From the NCBI GenBank assembly GCA_902774795.1, contig CACYKA010000005.1, positions 1 to 64,000 on the forward strand: 64,000 nucleotides of DNA, in the 5' to 3' direction. The notes beneath the pieces are model-generated. The model was not told where the DNA came from and did not search any database. It worked only from the letters and a program-made list of their open reading frames with translations. A program made the position numbers and the translations under genes. Each line of letters begins with the position of its first letter. Position 1 is the first letter of the stretch. Of the stretch, positions 9,981 to 18,194 are shown in pieces. Source of the stretch: an uncultured Prevotellaceae bacterium. GTDB lineage: Bacteria; Bacteroidota; Bacteroidia; Bacteroidales; Bacteroidaceae.

Positions 9981-10018
9981 AAAAGAGACGACTCCCGATG
10001 GAATCGCCTCTTTTTTTT
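9981..10018 (+). terminator. Rho-independent terminator after rplQ
   Basis: A hairpin with arms GAGACGA (9985-9991) and TCGCCTC (10004-10010), one A/C mismatch, is followed by eight T's (10011-10018). It also has an A-run before the stem, so it could serve the convergent Na/Pi cotransporter gene from the other side. It closes the ribosomal operon. Confidence 0.85.
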
Positions 10019-10057
10019 GTGCACCGTTAAGTAAGGTGCACCAACGAATATAATCTT

Positions 10058-11743
10058 TTACCTGTTCTTTGCGCACTCGTTGCTGGCCTGGTTGACGTTC
10101 ATGATGTAGTCAGCCAGTTTCTCGCACTCGGAGATGTAGTCAATGTAATATACACCCAACTGATAAGGATACTTGCCGGCATTGACATCTTCGAAGTTCT
10201 TTCCCTTCAGGTGTGAACGGAAGTTGTTAATCTCGTTCTCTATGTTGCGGGCCTTCAGGAAGTGTCCGCCCTGTGAGTCTGGGTGGTTAATCATCGTCTC
10301 CATATTCTCCATGGCGTTTTCTACCAGTACCATCATGGCATTGATGTGCTCAGTCTGCTCTGGAGTATATTCCTGCTTTGCATTCTTGCGCCTGCGGTTG
10401 ATGGTGCGAGCCAGGTTGTAGCAGCTGTCACCGATACTCTCCAGTTCGTCAATCTGACGCATCATGCGGGTAATACGCGACTTTGACTCATCGGAGAGGT
10501 GTCCCTCGCTGACCTTGGTGAGGTAGTTGGCAATCTCGTTCTCCATGTTGTCGGTGATGTTCTCATACTTCTCTATTCGTGAGAACAGCTTGTTAAATTC
10601 CTCATCCTTCGTAACTGTCAGCAGATCGTTGACAAGACCGAACATCCTGTGGCATCGCATAGCGAAATTGCTTATCTCCTTCTTTGCCTCAAGAATAGAG
10701 AGCTCTGGGGTATTGAGAAGGCCGGATGCTATGAACTTCAGGCGGAACTCGTCTTCCTCCTGGTTCTTGCTGCCTGTGATTACCTTGCATACGAAAGCCT
10801 CAATCTGTGGAATGAACCATATCAGGATGGCAGTATTGAGGATGTTGAATGTAGTATGGAACGTTGCCAACACGAATGGCAGGAGGGCAGGATTAGGAGC
10901 CGTTGGGTTGTAGCCCACCATTCCGCATACCATATTAATAAAAAAGCGGAAGATGCAAAGCACCCATATTACGCCGAATATGTTGAAGAACATATGTGCG
11001 AAGGCTGCACGTCTTGCCTGTGTGTTGGCTGTCATGGCAGCAACGTTGGAAGTAACGGTGGTACCAATGTTTTCGCCCATAACAAGTGCGATGCCAAGGT
11101 ATATCGGCAGCACTCCTGTGGAGCACAGCGTCATGGTGATAGCCATTACCGCTGCCGAACTCTGCACGCATACCGTCATTACACCGCCAATAATGAGGAA
11201 TATGAAGTATGACAGGTAGTTATCCTCGAAAGACTGGAAGAAGTCCATCACCGCCGGAATACTCTCCAGGTGCATCTCCGTGCCGGTTGCCTTCAGGGTT
11301 CCGAGACCCAGCAGCAGGAAACTGATGCCGAAGAGGAAGTCGCCGATGATGCGTTTGTTCTTGCTGTATATCAGCAGCAAGCCGATGAAGAATGCCGGCC
11401 ATACAAAGTCCGTGATGTTGAAGGAGAAGCCGGCCGACATGATCCACGCCGTGAATGTCGTACCGATGTTGGCACCCATGATGATTGAGATTGACTGTGC
11501 CAGCGTCAGCAGTCCGGCATTAACGAATGACACTGTCATGACCGTCGTAGCGGTTGACGACTGTACTGCAGCCGTTACGAAGGCACCTGTGAACATACCC
11601 GTGAAACGGTTCGTTGTCATCGCCTGAAGTACGTTACGCAGCTGTGAACCAGCCATCTTCTGCAGTGCCTCACTCATTGACTTCATACCGAACATCAGCA
11701 GAGCCAGTGAGCCGATAAGTTTAAATAAAATCCAAATAGACAT
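10058..11743 (-). CDS. Na/Pi cotransporter family protein with PhoU-like domain
   Basis: Predicted sodium-dependent phosphate importer of the inner membrane. With the ATG at 11743 the product is 561 aa. The N-terminal ~340 residues hold two inverted PNaS repeats with the QSS motifs (AAVQSSTATT, CVQSSAAVM) that define the family; residues about 350-555 form a helical PhoU-like cytosolic domain (MIRRMDELE-type helices, here RITRMMRQIDELESIGDS). A longer frame to 11785 is rejected because it would run into the -7 promoter box at 11783-11790. Confidence 0.92.
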   Translation of the reverse strand: MSIWILFKLIGSLALLMFGMKSMSEALQKMAGSQLRNVLQAMTTNRFTGMFTGAFVTAAVQSSTATTVMTVSFVNAGLLTLAQSISIIMGANIGTTFTAWIMSAGFSFNITDFVWPAFFIGLLLIYSKNKRIIGDFLFGISFLLLGLGTLKATGTEMHLESIPAVMDFFQSFEDNYLSYFIFLIIGGVMTVCVQSSAAVMAITMTLCSTGVLPIYLGIALVMGENIGTTVTSNVAAMTANTQARRAAFAHMFFNIFGVIWVLCIFRFFINMVCGMVGYNPTAPNPALLPFVLATFHTTFNILNTAILIWFIPQIEAFVCKVITGSKNQEEDEFRLKFIASGLLNTPELSILEAKKEISNFAMRCHRMFGLVNDLLTVTKDEEFNKLFSRIEKYENITDNMENEIANYLTKVSEGHLSDESKSRITRMMRQIDELESIGDSCYNLARTINRRRKNAKQEYTPEQTEHINAMMVLVENAMENMETMINHPDSQGGHFLKARNIENEINNFRSHLKGKNFEDVNAGKYPYQLGVYYIDYISECEKLADYIMNVNQASNECAKNR

Positions 11744-11782
11744 AATATAATGGTTTCGGTTTAGCTTGAGACATTTTCGGCA

Positions 11783-11814
11783 CAAAGTTACGATTAAGTT
11801 TTGAGATATGCAAG
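11783..11814 (-). promoter_or_regulatory. Promoter of the Na/Pi cotransporter gene
   Basis: On the minus strand: -33 CTTG (11814-11811), a 20-base spacer, and -7 TAACTTTG (11790-11783). The spacer and -33 box are identical to those of the promoter at 62137-62168, 24 of 24 bases. The predicted start lies about 30 bases before the ATG at 11743. Confidence 0.75.
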
Positions 11815-11887
11815 AAAAAGCATATATTTTTCTTTTTGCTTGTATTTTCGACCACGAAGGGCGTGTATATTAACAACGGCAAAGCAG

Positions 11888-11929
11888 TAGTGATTAGTTA
11901 TTAGTTTTTAGTGATTAGTTTATATAGTA
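11888..11929. repeat. Heptad tract just after the purN stop codon
   Basis: Six 7-base units on the plus strand: TAGTGAT, TAGTTAT, TAGTTTT, TAGTGAT, TAGTTTA, TATAGTA. The tract begins four bases beyond the purN stop (11934-11936, minus strand). No terminator hairpin is seen in this gap, so the tract occupies the 3' untranslated region of purN. Confidence 0.75.
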
Positions 11930-11933
11930 AAAA

Positions 11934-12512
11934 TTAAAAAGTTTCCTTCAGCACACGGAGGATGACCTGCGGATAGTATTTCATCTCCAGCACGTGTTCT
12001 TTCTCTGCAATAACCTCAGCAGAGTCCTCTGGTGACAGCGCCACACGATACTGGGCAATGATACCACCACCATCACAGACGGGTGTGACCCAATGTACGG
12101 TCATGCCCGTCTCTGTTTCTCCTGCAGCCTTCACGGCTTCGTGCACATGATGTCCCCACATGCCCTTGCCACCATATTTGGGCAACAGTGAGGGGTGGAT
12201 ATTCACTATGCGACGCAGATAGGCCTCGACCAGAAAATTAGGAATAATAGGTAGGAAACCAGCCAGTACAATGAAGTCGAGACTGTAATGCTGCAGCAAA
12301 GGCATCATTACGGTTTCATCGTTCAATTCTGCTTTTGAGACAATCTGCACAGGCACACCCAGTTTCTTGGCCTTTTCTATCACAGGCGACTCAGCCTTGT
12401 TGGTAACAACCAAAGCCGTGGAAACCTCGGTGGAATCATTGAAAAAACGGATGATATTCTCACAGTTTGTACCTTCGCCCGATGCGAATATGGCTATATT
12501 AACTTTCTTCAT
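11934..12512 (-). CDS. purN: Phosphoribosylglycinamide formyltransferase
   Basis: Transfers a formyl group from 10-formyl-THF to GAR, third step of purine synthesis. The ATG at 12512 gives 192 aa starting MKKVNIAIFASGEGTN (phosphate-binding loop). Catalytic residues are visible: N and H in NIHPSLLPKY and D in VTPVCDGGGII. An upstream extension to 12653 crosses the promoter box at 12533-12540 and looks non-coding. A stand-alone AICAR transformylase (57378-58562) completes the other folate-dependent purine step in this window. Confidence 0.96.
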   Translation of the reverse strand: MKKVNIAIFASGEGTNCENIIRFFNDSTEVSTALVVTNKAESPVIEKAKKLGVPVQIVSKAELNDETVMMPLLQHYSLDFIVLAGFLPIIPNFLVEAYLRRIVNIHPSLLPKYGGKGMWGHHVHEAVKAAGETETGMTVHWVTPVCDGGGIIAQYRVALSPEDSAEVIAEKEHVLEMKYYPQVILRVLKETF

Positions 12513-12532
12513 TGTAAACATTATTTGGGGTG

Positions 12533-12564
12533 CAAAATTAAGAAAAATTTTTATTCCGTGCAAG
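12533..12564 (-). promoter_or_regulatory. purN promoter
   Basis: Minus strand: -33 CTTG at 12564-12561, 20-base spacer, -7 TAATTTTG at 12540-12533. It gives a leader of about 15 bases before the ATG at 12512 and excludes the longer start. Confidence 0.7.
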
Positions 12565-12599
12565 AAAAGGGCAAAAAAAGCATAGGCCTCGAAAATACG

Positions 12600-12682
12600 C
12601 CCTAAAAAACAACCTATGTTCGTGGCCCGATTAAGCAGGTTTACTTGGCTCACGAAGCCGGTATAAATGCCTCACGAACATA
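12600..12682 (-). terminator. Large two-level hairpin with T-run after the PBP gene (terminator or small RNA)
   Basis: Perfect 10-bp outer stem TATGTTCGTG (12615-12624) / CACGAACATA (12673-12682), with an inner hairpin GGCT-CACGA-AGCC (12647-12659). On the minus strand the outer stem is followed by a T-run (A's at 12605-12609 on the plus strand). It starts about 35 bases after the PBP stop. The 48-base interior is far larger than a normal terminator loop, so a structured small RNA ending in its own terminator is possible. Confidence 0.5.
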
Positions 12683-12716
12683 TGTTCAATTTTTTGAGGG
12701 ATGATGTGGCCAATTT

Positions 12717-13913
12717 CTATTGTCCCGTTGGGGAAACCATCCCATGTTTTATCATCCACTCCACAATATTATGGAACACTTGTCCAGCCATAAAGCCACC
12801 ACTTGCTGGAAGTCCGATTTTGTTTATGCTGACAATCATGCTGTACTTCGGCTTATCAGCAGGAAAATATCCACAGAAAGCAAGTTGGTATTCTGCAACT
12901 GAATTATCACCATAATAATATTCGGCCACCTCTGATGTACCAGTCTTACCAGCAACAAGCAAAAGAGGAGTTCCTGCTCTTTTTCCTAATCCCTCGCTGA
13001 CGACTCTTTCAAGCACGACCTGTATACTGTCTATGCTTGCCTTGCTCGCTATTTGCGGATTAATGATTTCCACCACACCAGTTTTCAATGTAGGTTTCAC
13101 CATTTTACCATCATTAGCTATAGCATTATAAAAGGTAAGCACCTGAATAGGGGCAATCTTCCGATCATATCCTATTGCGCTCCACCACATATTATAATTG
13201 ACCCAGTCAGAATCCTTTGGCGAATTATAAGTAGTAGGCTTCAAGCCAACAATTCCTTCAATGCTGTCAGGCTGACCATAACCCATTTTATCCAACATAT
13301 CATAGAATTGCTGTTGATTCTTTCCGAAAGCCTTATCTACTGCCTTGCAAATACCAATATTGGAACTTACCATTAAAGCCTTCGCGACAGAAATCACTCC
13401 ATATCCTCCACGATGCCAGTTATGGTCTCTCATTACAATATCATTATTAAGTGCATGGATACCGATTCCAACGTTTACTTCATCACTCAACTTCACCTTC
13501 CCTGTTTCCAATGCAGCAAGTAAAGAAACCGTTTTCATCACGGAGCCCATATCCTGCTGATAAGCGAAGTTTTTGCATGGCTGATACTTTTTCTCAAAGT
13601 TCATTTCCAGTCCAACCATTGACATTATTTCGCCAGTCTGCACATCCATTATTATGGTTTGCCCCTGTGTTGCCCCAATTTCTTCCATTTCAGCCATCAG
13701 AAAAGATTCAACAGCCTCCTGTAACTCTGGAATAATCGTAGGATCTCCCATCTTTTTACCAGTTTTTATCTTTTCTGGTTGTAGAGAGTAAAGATAAGCG
13801 AAGAGTCCAATGCCAAGACCAAATACAATTAATAGAATAATACTAATCGTCAATTTACTCCTTTTTCTTGGCTTTTTCTCTGTACCAAGTACCTGTAGTT
13901 CATCATTATTCAT
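12717..13913 (-). CDS. Short penicillin-binding transpeptidase-domain protein
   Basis: 398 aa: a cytosolic basic N-terminus (RKRSK, residues 16-20), one TM segment (about 21-42), then a penicillin-binding transpeptidase domain (about 85-390). All three catalytic motifs are intact: S124-V-M-K127, S183-S-N185 and K323-T-G-T. The dimerisation domain that precedes the transpeptidase domain in PBP2/FtsI is absent (only about 45 residues lie between TM and domain). It starts one base after the lytTR stop, so the two form an operon. It may be a D,D-transpeptidase or a cell-wall sensor; not a pseudogene. Confidence 0.85.
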   Translation of the reverse strand: MNNDELQVLGTEKKPRKRSKLTISIILLIVFGLGIGLFAYLYSLQPEKIKTGKKMGDPTIIPELQEAVESFLMAEMEEIGATQGQTIIMDVQTGEIMSMVGLEMNFEKKYQPCKNFAYQQDMGSVMKTVSLLAALETGKVKLSDEVNVGIGIHALNNDIVMRDHNWHRGGYGVISVAKALMVSSNIGICKAVDKAFGKNQQQFYDMLDKMGYGQPDSIEGIVGLKPTTYNSPKDSDWVNYNMWWSAIGYDRKIAPIQVLTFYNAIANDGKMVKPTLKTGVVEIINPQIASKASIDSIQVVLERVVSEGLGKRAGTPLLLVAGKTGTSEVAEYYYGDNSVAEYQLAFCGYFPADKPKYSMIVSINKIGLPASGGFMAGQVFHNIVEWMIKHGMVSPTGQ

Positions 13914-13914
13914 A

Positions 13915-14286
13915 TTATTTCCCTTTCCCTGATTCTATAAGAGCTTTCAACTGTTTCAAAGCTTCCTTTGATGCCTGTAGAGTAAACGCCTGATTCACGT
14001 CCATGTTTGACATTACTAACTGTTGCTTGTTAACATTAATCTTAAAGATGTAGGCACTGTTCACAATCAACTGTTTCCCAATGCGAATGAAAGTCATAGC
14101 CTCCTTGCCAAGTTGCTCCTCCATCAACTGTTGGCAATGAGCAAGGTTCATGGTAAACACCAGTTCCGTCTTGTCATGCAGCACCATTGTGGAGTAGTTC
14201 CCATCCGACTCCACATAAACTACTCTCTCAGGATTCACCCTGACAACCTCGTTAGAGTTTGATATGATTAGAACCTTGTTACTCAT
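13915..14286 (-). CDS. Stand-alone LytTR DNA-binding domain regulator
   Basis: 123 aa, almost entirely a LytTR domain: an N-terminal strand region with RVNPERVVYVESDGNYSTM (near residues 16-34), then the helix FTMNLAHCQQLMEEQL and the RIGKQLIVNSAYIFKI strand pair typical of the family. There is no receiver or membrane domain, so the signal must come from elsewhere, plausibly from the co-transcribed PBP-like protein. Candidate operator repeats with the 21-bp period expected for LytTR dimers lie upstream at 14374-14407 and at 21215-21246. Confidence 0.88.
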   Translation of the reverse strand: MSNKVLIISNSNEVVRVNPERVVYVESDGNYSTMVLHDKTELVFTMNLAHCQQLMEEQLGKEAMTFIRIGKQLIVNSAYIFKINVNKQQLVMSNMDVNQAFTLQASKEALKQLKALIESGKGK

Positions 14287-14323
14287 GTTTCTTACATAAT
14301 ATACTCATCTGATTAGTACCGTG

Positions 14324-14331
14324 CAAAGTTA
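14324..14331 (-). promoter_or_regulatory. Likely -7 box of the lytTR-PBP operon
   Basis: TAACTTTG on the minus strand, about 38 bases before the lytTR ATG. The -33 position (14352-14355) reads TGTG, a poor match to TTTG, suggesting dependence on an activator bound at the repeats 14374-14407. Confidence 0.6.
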
Positions 14332-14373
14332 ATAATTATATTCCATAAAATCACACTTTTGAGACATTGACTT

Positions 14374-14407
14374 GTATGAAATGTCTTGCTTTATGTATGA
14401 AATGTCT
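14374..14407 (-). promoter_or_regulatory. Direct-repeat operator candidate, lytTR promoter
   Basis: Two copies of GTATGAAATGTCT at 14374-14386 and 14395-14407, start to start 21 bases (two helical turns). They lie about 45 bases upstream of the -7 box. LytTR proteins are known to bind two direct half-sites about 21-22 bp apart. The same core TTGTATGAAAT with the same 21-base period occurs at 21215-21246, upstream of the WG-repeat operon. Confidence 0.55.
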
Positions 14408-14468
14408 GGATTCAATATGTAGGTACGTTTTTATCTTTTCTTCATATCTATATAACATTTCTTCCTTA

Positions 14469-14596
14469 TCATTTATTTAACGAAAGTTTAATAGGTTGCC
14501 CAAACCGACTTCGGCGCCTCTGTATTAGCCTGTTTACAAGAGGCGTCATCCGCTCACCATTTCGTAATGCTTCTTTTATCGTGTTCTCGCTCATTC
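14469..14596 (-). pseudogene. Flanking repeat copy A, with a 41-codon ORF
   Basis: A segment about 105 bp long (about 14490-14596) resembles 17888-17998 (copy B), with long shared runs such as GCCCAAA and TTCTCG and an aligned ATG. Copy A contains an open frame 14594-14469 (41 aa, MSENTIKEALRNGERMTPLV at the start, basic), 37 bases after the 70-aa gene. Copy B is interrupted and frameshifted relative to it, so these look like degenerate copies of a former gene end; translation of copy A is uncertain. Confidence 0.35.
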
Positions 14597-14630
14597 AGTT
14601 TTTTTTCAAGGATATAAAATAGTTTTGAAT

Positions 14631-14843
14631 TCATAAAGCTCCATTCTCTTTTTCATCTTTATAAAAGATCTCACCAGTATGTTCTTTCCACCAAGCATTT
14701 ACTTCTTTACGAGTATCAAAGAGTACATAACCTTTGCCCCATATATCACGAAAACAATGGCGAATTTTGTAATGATGCTCACGAAAAGATTGAATTTTCG
14801 CATCTAATGCATTGGTTGCATCTGGATAATAGTATCGTCCCAT
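14631..14843 (-). CDS. Small hypothetical protein of the WG island
   Basis: 70 aa, MGRYYYPDATNALDAKIQSF at the start, rich in aromatic and charged residues (WGKGYVLFDTRKEVNAWW). No signal peptide or membrane segment. I do not recognise the family. It begins five bases after the caspase-like gene, so it is almost surely co-translated and may be its partner or inhibitor; that role is inference from position only. Confidence 0.6.
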   Translation of the reverse strand: MGRYYYPDATNALDAKIQSFREHHYKIRHCFRDIWGKGYVLFDTRKEVNAWWKEHTGEIFYKDEKENGAL

Positions 14844-14848
14844 AATAT

Positions 14849-15637
14849 TTATTCATTATAAACGTCTTTAAATAAAAAATAATCTCTTTGGGCTAGCGTG
14901 TGATTTAATATGTCATGTATTTCTTTTTCAGTATCTTCTCTGTGTCGGTCTGCACAATCCCCATATTTCTTATAACTATACAATTCAATAAGCCAATGAA
15001 AATATTGTTTGTCTCTATTTACATCAAAGGTATTATCGAATATGTAATCTGCGCTAAAACAGCCAAATGGTGTTTTCTCGCAAACTGAGTCAAAATAATT
15101 TCTTAAACTATTCATTGCTTTGCTGATGTCAAGTGGGGAATTATAATTTGAATAAAAAGCATTGAATGACTCTATTATTTCCTCTTCATTTACATCTCTG
15201 ACTGAACCAACAAATGCAAGGTAAGGGCACCTTTTTTCTGGATCAATATGACTGAGCAATGCTCCGCCTTTACACATTGCCATTACTACTACGAGAAGAT
15301 TTTTTGTCTTAATATTGATGGGGCGGACAGCATTGTCAAACTCTTCCCAACTTATAATTTCCGTTGATTGCAGTATAACACCTTTATCACCACCATGTGT
15401 TTCAAAATGCAATGTAATGGTTTCGCCATCAATAATTGATTCACATATATTGTGTATTAGTGATAAAAAGTCTTCCTTGTTCTTTACTTCATAGAATTTT
15501 GAAAAAGTATCATTTTGAAAGTATTCCTTATACTGCAGAATATCATGGAATAACTCGCTACCCGTTGTCTTGTCATTCTGTTGGAGTGATTGAATTACAA
15601 TAATTCTATGTCCTACTATTTGGCTATCAACATTCAT
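14849..15637 (-). CDS. Caspase-fold (clan CD-like) putative cysteine protease
   Basis: 262 aa without signal peptide. Two hydrophobic strands end in the residues expected for a caspase/CHAT-like catalytic dyad: TLHFETHGG (H81-G82) and LLVVVMAMCKGG (C122). The His-Gly after one strand and Cys after the next, about 40 residues apart, is the clan CD pattern. A segment near 130-145 (DPEKRCPYLAFVGSVRD) would follow the catalytic Cys. It lies 11 bases after the 723-aa WG-repeat gene and 5 bases before the 70-aa gene. The call rests on motif reading and needs a structural comparison. Confidence 0.6.
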   Translation of the reverse strand: MNVDSQIVGHRIIVIQSLQQNDKTTGSELFHDILQYKEYFQNDTFSKFYEVKNKEDFLSLIHNICESIIDGETITLHFETHGGDKGVILQSTEIISWEEFDNAVRPINIKTKNLLVVVMAMCKGGALLSHIDPEKRCPYLAFVGSVRDVNEEEIIESFNAFYSNYNSPLDISKAMNSLRNYFDSVCEKTPFGCFSADYIFDNTFDVNRDKQYFHWLIELYSYKKYGDCADRHREDTEKEIHDILNHTLAQRDYFLFKDVYNE

Positions 15638-15648
15638 AATATACCCTT

Positions 15649-17820
15649 TTATTCAACATTCCATGTCATTTCCGGATCTCCTTCAAAAGCCTCATTTATT
15701 GCATCATCATCCCAACCGTTATATTCTCCAAATTGTTTGTATTTATTCATTTCTTCATTCTCTTCCCTAATGTCTGTAATATTTTTATCTGAAAAAAAAT
15801 CATTTTTTTTCAACTTATCATTAAGTTCATAAATAACACTATATTCGTCATAACTACAATCTAATATTATTTTCCCATCATTTCTTATAACACCCCAAAG
15901 ACCCATATCATCATATCTGTAATTATAGTAATCATCATATATGCGCTCTCTGTCAATAGAACAAACCATTAGATATTTGTTATTTATATATCTAATAGCA
16001 GAATAATTACGAGGAACTATGATTTCTCCGATGTCGTTAACAACTCCCCATTCATAATGATTCATAAAATCCATACCGTGTTTTATGAGTCCATTTTCCA
16101 TTAATTCTATTTCATCGCATGTCCCCAATTCTATGATTTCTTTACCTTGCATGTTTACAACACCAAAGTCTTCGTCTTTTGAAATCTTTAACAGCCTTTC
16201 TCCCCAAAATTCAATTTTATCATATTTACCCAATTCTATGATTTCTTTACCTTGCATGTTTATAACTCCAATATTATTCTCTTTCGAAACCTTAATAAAA
16301 TACTTGTTTGCATCATCAATTCTTGTATATATGGGCATAGATACAATGTTATAATTGCTATCCATTATACCCAGTAAGACATCATTATCAAAATCTTCGT
16401 TTTTATAATTACAATCATAATCATCTTTTGTTTTTTTTATTATAGCGTTGTTTGAATAAATAATAACTCCATTAAATGCGGCTAAATAATTATAGATAAA
16501 AGGTATTAATTCTTCACCTGAATCATTGATGATTCCATATCGCACAACATCCCTCGAAACAAATCTTGATGCAATATAACTGTTATCTTTATGATACCCT
16601 ATACTTTTGTATAATAATGGTATAATAATTTTACCATTCTTATCTGATATCCCGCATTGGTGATTGGAGTGAACAACAAGTAATTTTTTATTTAATTCAT
16701 AAAAACGATATGATAGAAAAATATGTTCTACCTTTGTTCCGACTATATTATCCAAATTTTCTATTGAATATTGTTTATATGGATTGGACCTGTTTTTTTC
16801 CTTGTACTGAATCCCTAATAAAAAAAGTTCTCCGTTTTCTGTCTCTTTAAAAATACCACAATTTTCGTACTCAAAGTAAATGCCATTCTGTGAAATATAG
16901 TATTTTTTATTATGCAGAATCAATACGTGAAGTTTGTAATTGTGTAAATAGTAAGAGTTAAGGATTTCATCATGTTTGTTATTATAATAAAAAAAGAAAT
17001 TTCCTGTTATGTCATAAACATAATCGTTTTCAGAACTGGTAGCAATAATGAATTGTGGCTTCAAATGCTCATCAACAAATAACGCTTCAACTTTATCATA
17101 TTCTATTGGAATTATTAATCTGATTTGACTTCCCTTTTCGTGATTCTCTTCTATAGAAAAAACTCCAATCTTTATTTTTGCAGATGTAGAGTTTTTATTA
17201 TCATCTCCTAAGATGACCTCTATGAAATCGTGCCTCCATTGCTCAAAACTCCACATTTCTCCCAGTCTTGAAAAACAGCAAGGGAGAAGTGTTTGTCCTT
17301 TAGAATTCACAATACCCCAATTTGTATAATAGACAATCTTTTTACTGTATAAATCATCTTTTTCTTCTATTTCATATGACGTAGAGCTAATTTTTATTAA
17401 ACCATTATACATTATATCAATATATTGATACTTGCCTATAGGGATTATTTCATGTCCGCTATCATCAATAACGCCTTTTTTTTTGTTTTTTACAACAATA
17501 CTTAAACCATTAAAAAAATCTGTTCCCCAATCAAACTCCTTTGGTAACAAAGTTGTTTTGTTCGCATTTTTTACGAGTATTTGTCCAGAAAGATTAACCA
17601 AACGACTTTTTGTTATTTCTGAAAAAGGGAATCCCAATTGTGACTCGTTATATTCGGCTATTGCAAAACCTTCATAAAACTCGCTCAAATCGTCATAAAT
17701 AGGAGGTAATATTTCTTCTCCATCCAAAGAGATTGCTCCATATTTTTCGTTTTTCTTAACAATAGCAACTCCTTGGTCAAATTCACCAATCCAATCATAT
17801 CTATCTTCAAAGTCTGTCAT
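15649..17820 (-). CDS. WG-repeat protein, 723 aa, with conserved C-terminal tail
   Basis: About ten WG (KWG-like) repeats, each with the pattern (W/Y/F)G(V/I)(I/V)...G.(E/K)I(I/L)P..Y, for example KYGAISLDGEEILPPIYDDL near residue 25 and NWGIVNSKGQTLLP near 170; the last repeats cover about 385-690. Two adjacent repeats (bases about 16125 and 16230, 105 bases apart) are almost identical, a recent internal duplication. The last residues read NEAFEGDPEMTWNVE, a tail shared with the 409-aa protein. No signal peptide. Its N-terminus is paralogous to the 18195-19082 gene. G+C is low (32% in 16321-16380). Confidence 0.8.
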   Translation of the reverse strand: MTDFEDRYDWIGEFDQGVAIVKKNEKYGAISLDGEEILPPIYDDLSEFYEGFAIAEYNESQLGFPFSEITKSRLVNLSGQILVKNANKTTLLPKEFDWGTDFFNGLSIVVKNKKKGVIDDSGHEIIPIGKYQYIDIMYNGLIKISSTSYEIEEKDDLYSKKIVYYTNWGIVNSKGQTLLPCCFSRLGEMWSFEQWRHDFIEVILGDDNKNSTSAKIKIGVFSIEENHEKGSQIRLIIPIEYDKVEALFVDEHLKPQFIIATSSENDYVYDITGNFFFYYNNKHDEILNSYYLHNYKLHVLILHNKKYYISQNGIYFEYENCGIFKETENGELFLLGIQYKEKNRSNPYKQYSIENLDNIVGTKVEHIFLSYRFYELNKKLLVVHSNHQCGISDKNGKIIIPLLYKSIGYHKDNSYIASRFVSRDVVRYGIINDSGEELIPFIYNYLAAFNGVIIYSNNAIIKKTKDDYDCNYKNEDFDNDVLLGIMDSNYNIVSMPIYTRIDDANKYFIKVSKENNIGVINMQGKEIIELGKYDKIEFWGERLLKISKDEDFGVVNMQGKEIIELGTCDEIELMENGLIKHGMDFMNHYEWGVVNDIGEIIVPRNYSAIRYINNKYLMVCSIDRERIYDDYYNYRYDDMGLWGVIRNDGKIILDCSYDEYSVIYELNDKLKKNDFFSDKNITDIREENEEMNKYKQFGEYNGWDDDAINEAFEGDPEMTWNVE

Positions 17821-18194
17821 CTTCTTTTTCTTACTTGTTTGTCAACGCCTCAGGTATCTACACCTTAATTCTTTATATATCGATTAGCAAAGCTGAATAG
17901 GTCGCCCAAATCGACTGTGCACCTACGCCTTAGCCCGTTTACATTCCGATGTCACTCACCCTTTCGCTGAGCATCTTTTCCCGTCTTCTCGTCCATATAT
18001 TCTTATAACGTTTTTGTCGCGTTTTTTATTACTTGCAGATACAGATATGACGTCTCCGATTGTCTATGGTGAAATGAATCAGTATAACCCATGATTCTCA
18101 GGACTATCTCTACGCATTTAATACAGTAAACAGGATTTAGCAGGTACAATAAAATTAAGCACCCTATCCCTATATTCACACTCAATTTTTGAAA
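17821..18194. other. Gene-free 374-base gap containing flanking repeat copy B (17888-17998)
   Basis: Between the two WG-repeat genes. Bases 17888-17998 match copy A near 14490-14596 at roughly two thirds of positions. Its aligned ATG (17996) opens only 14 codons before a stop, and downstream the frame is shifted by one base against copy A. A 60-codon ORF at 18003-18185 is hydrophobic and has no support. No promoter with both boxes is evident, so the 723-aa gene may depend on read-through. Confidence 0.4.

Noticed and set aside
12717..13913. PBP gene as a truncated pseudogene
   Set aside because: The frame is complete, the TM anchor is present and all three catalytic motifs are intact; it is a short form rather than a broken one.
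16125..16265. Near-identical 105-base-spaced repeats as a mobile element
   Set aside because: They encode two adjacent WG repeats in frame; this is internal domain duplication.
18003..18185. 60-codon hydrophobic ORF between the WG genes
   Set aside because: No start context, no similarity seen, partly adjacent to a degenerate repeat; not supported as a gene.
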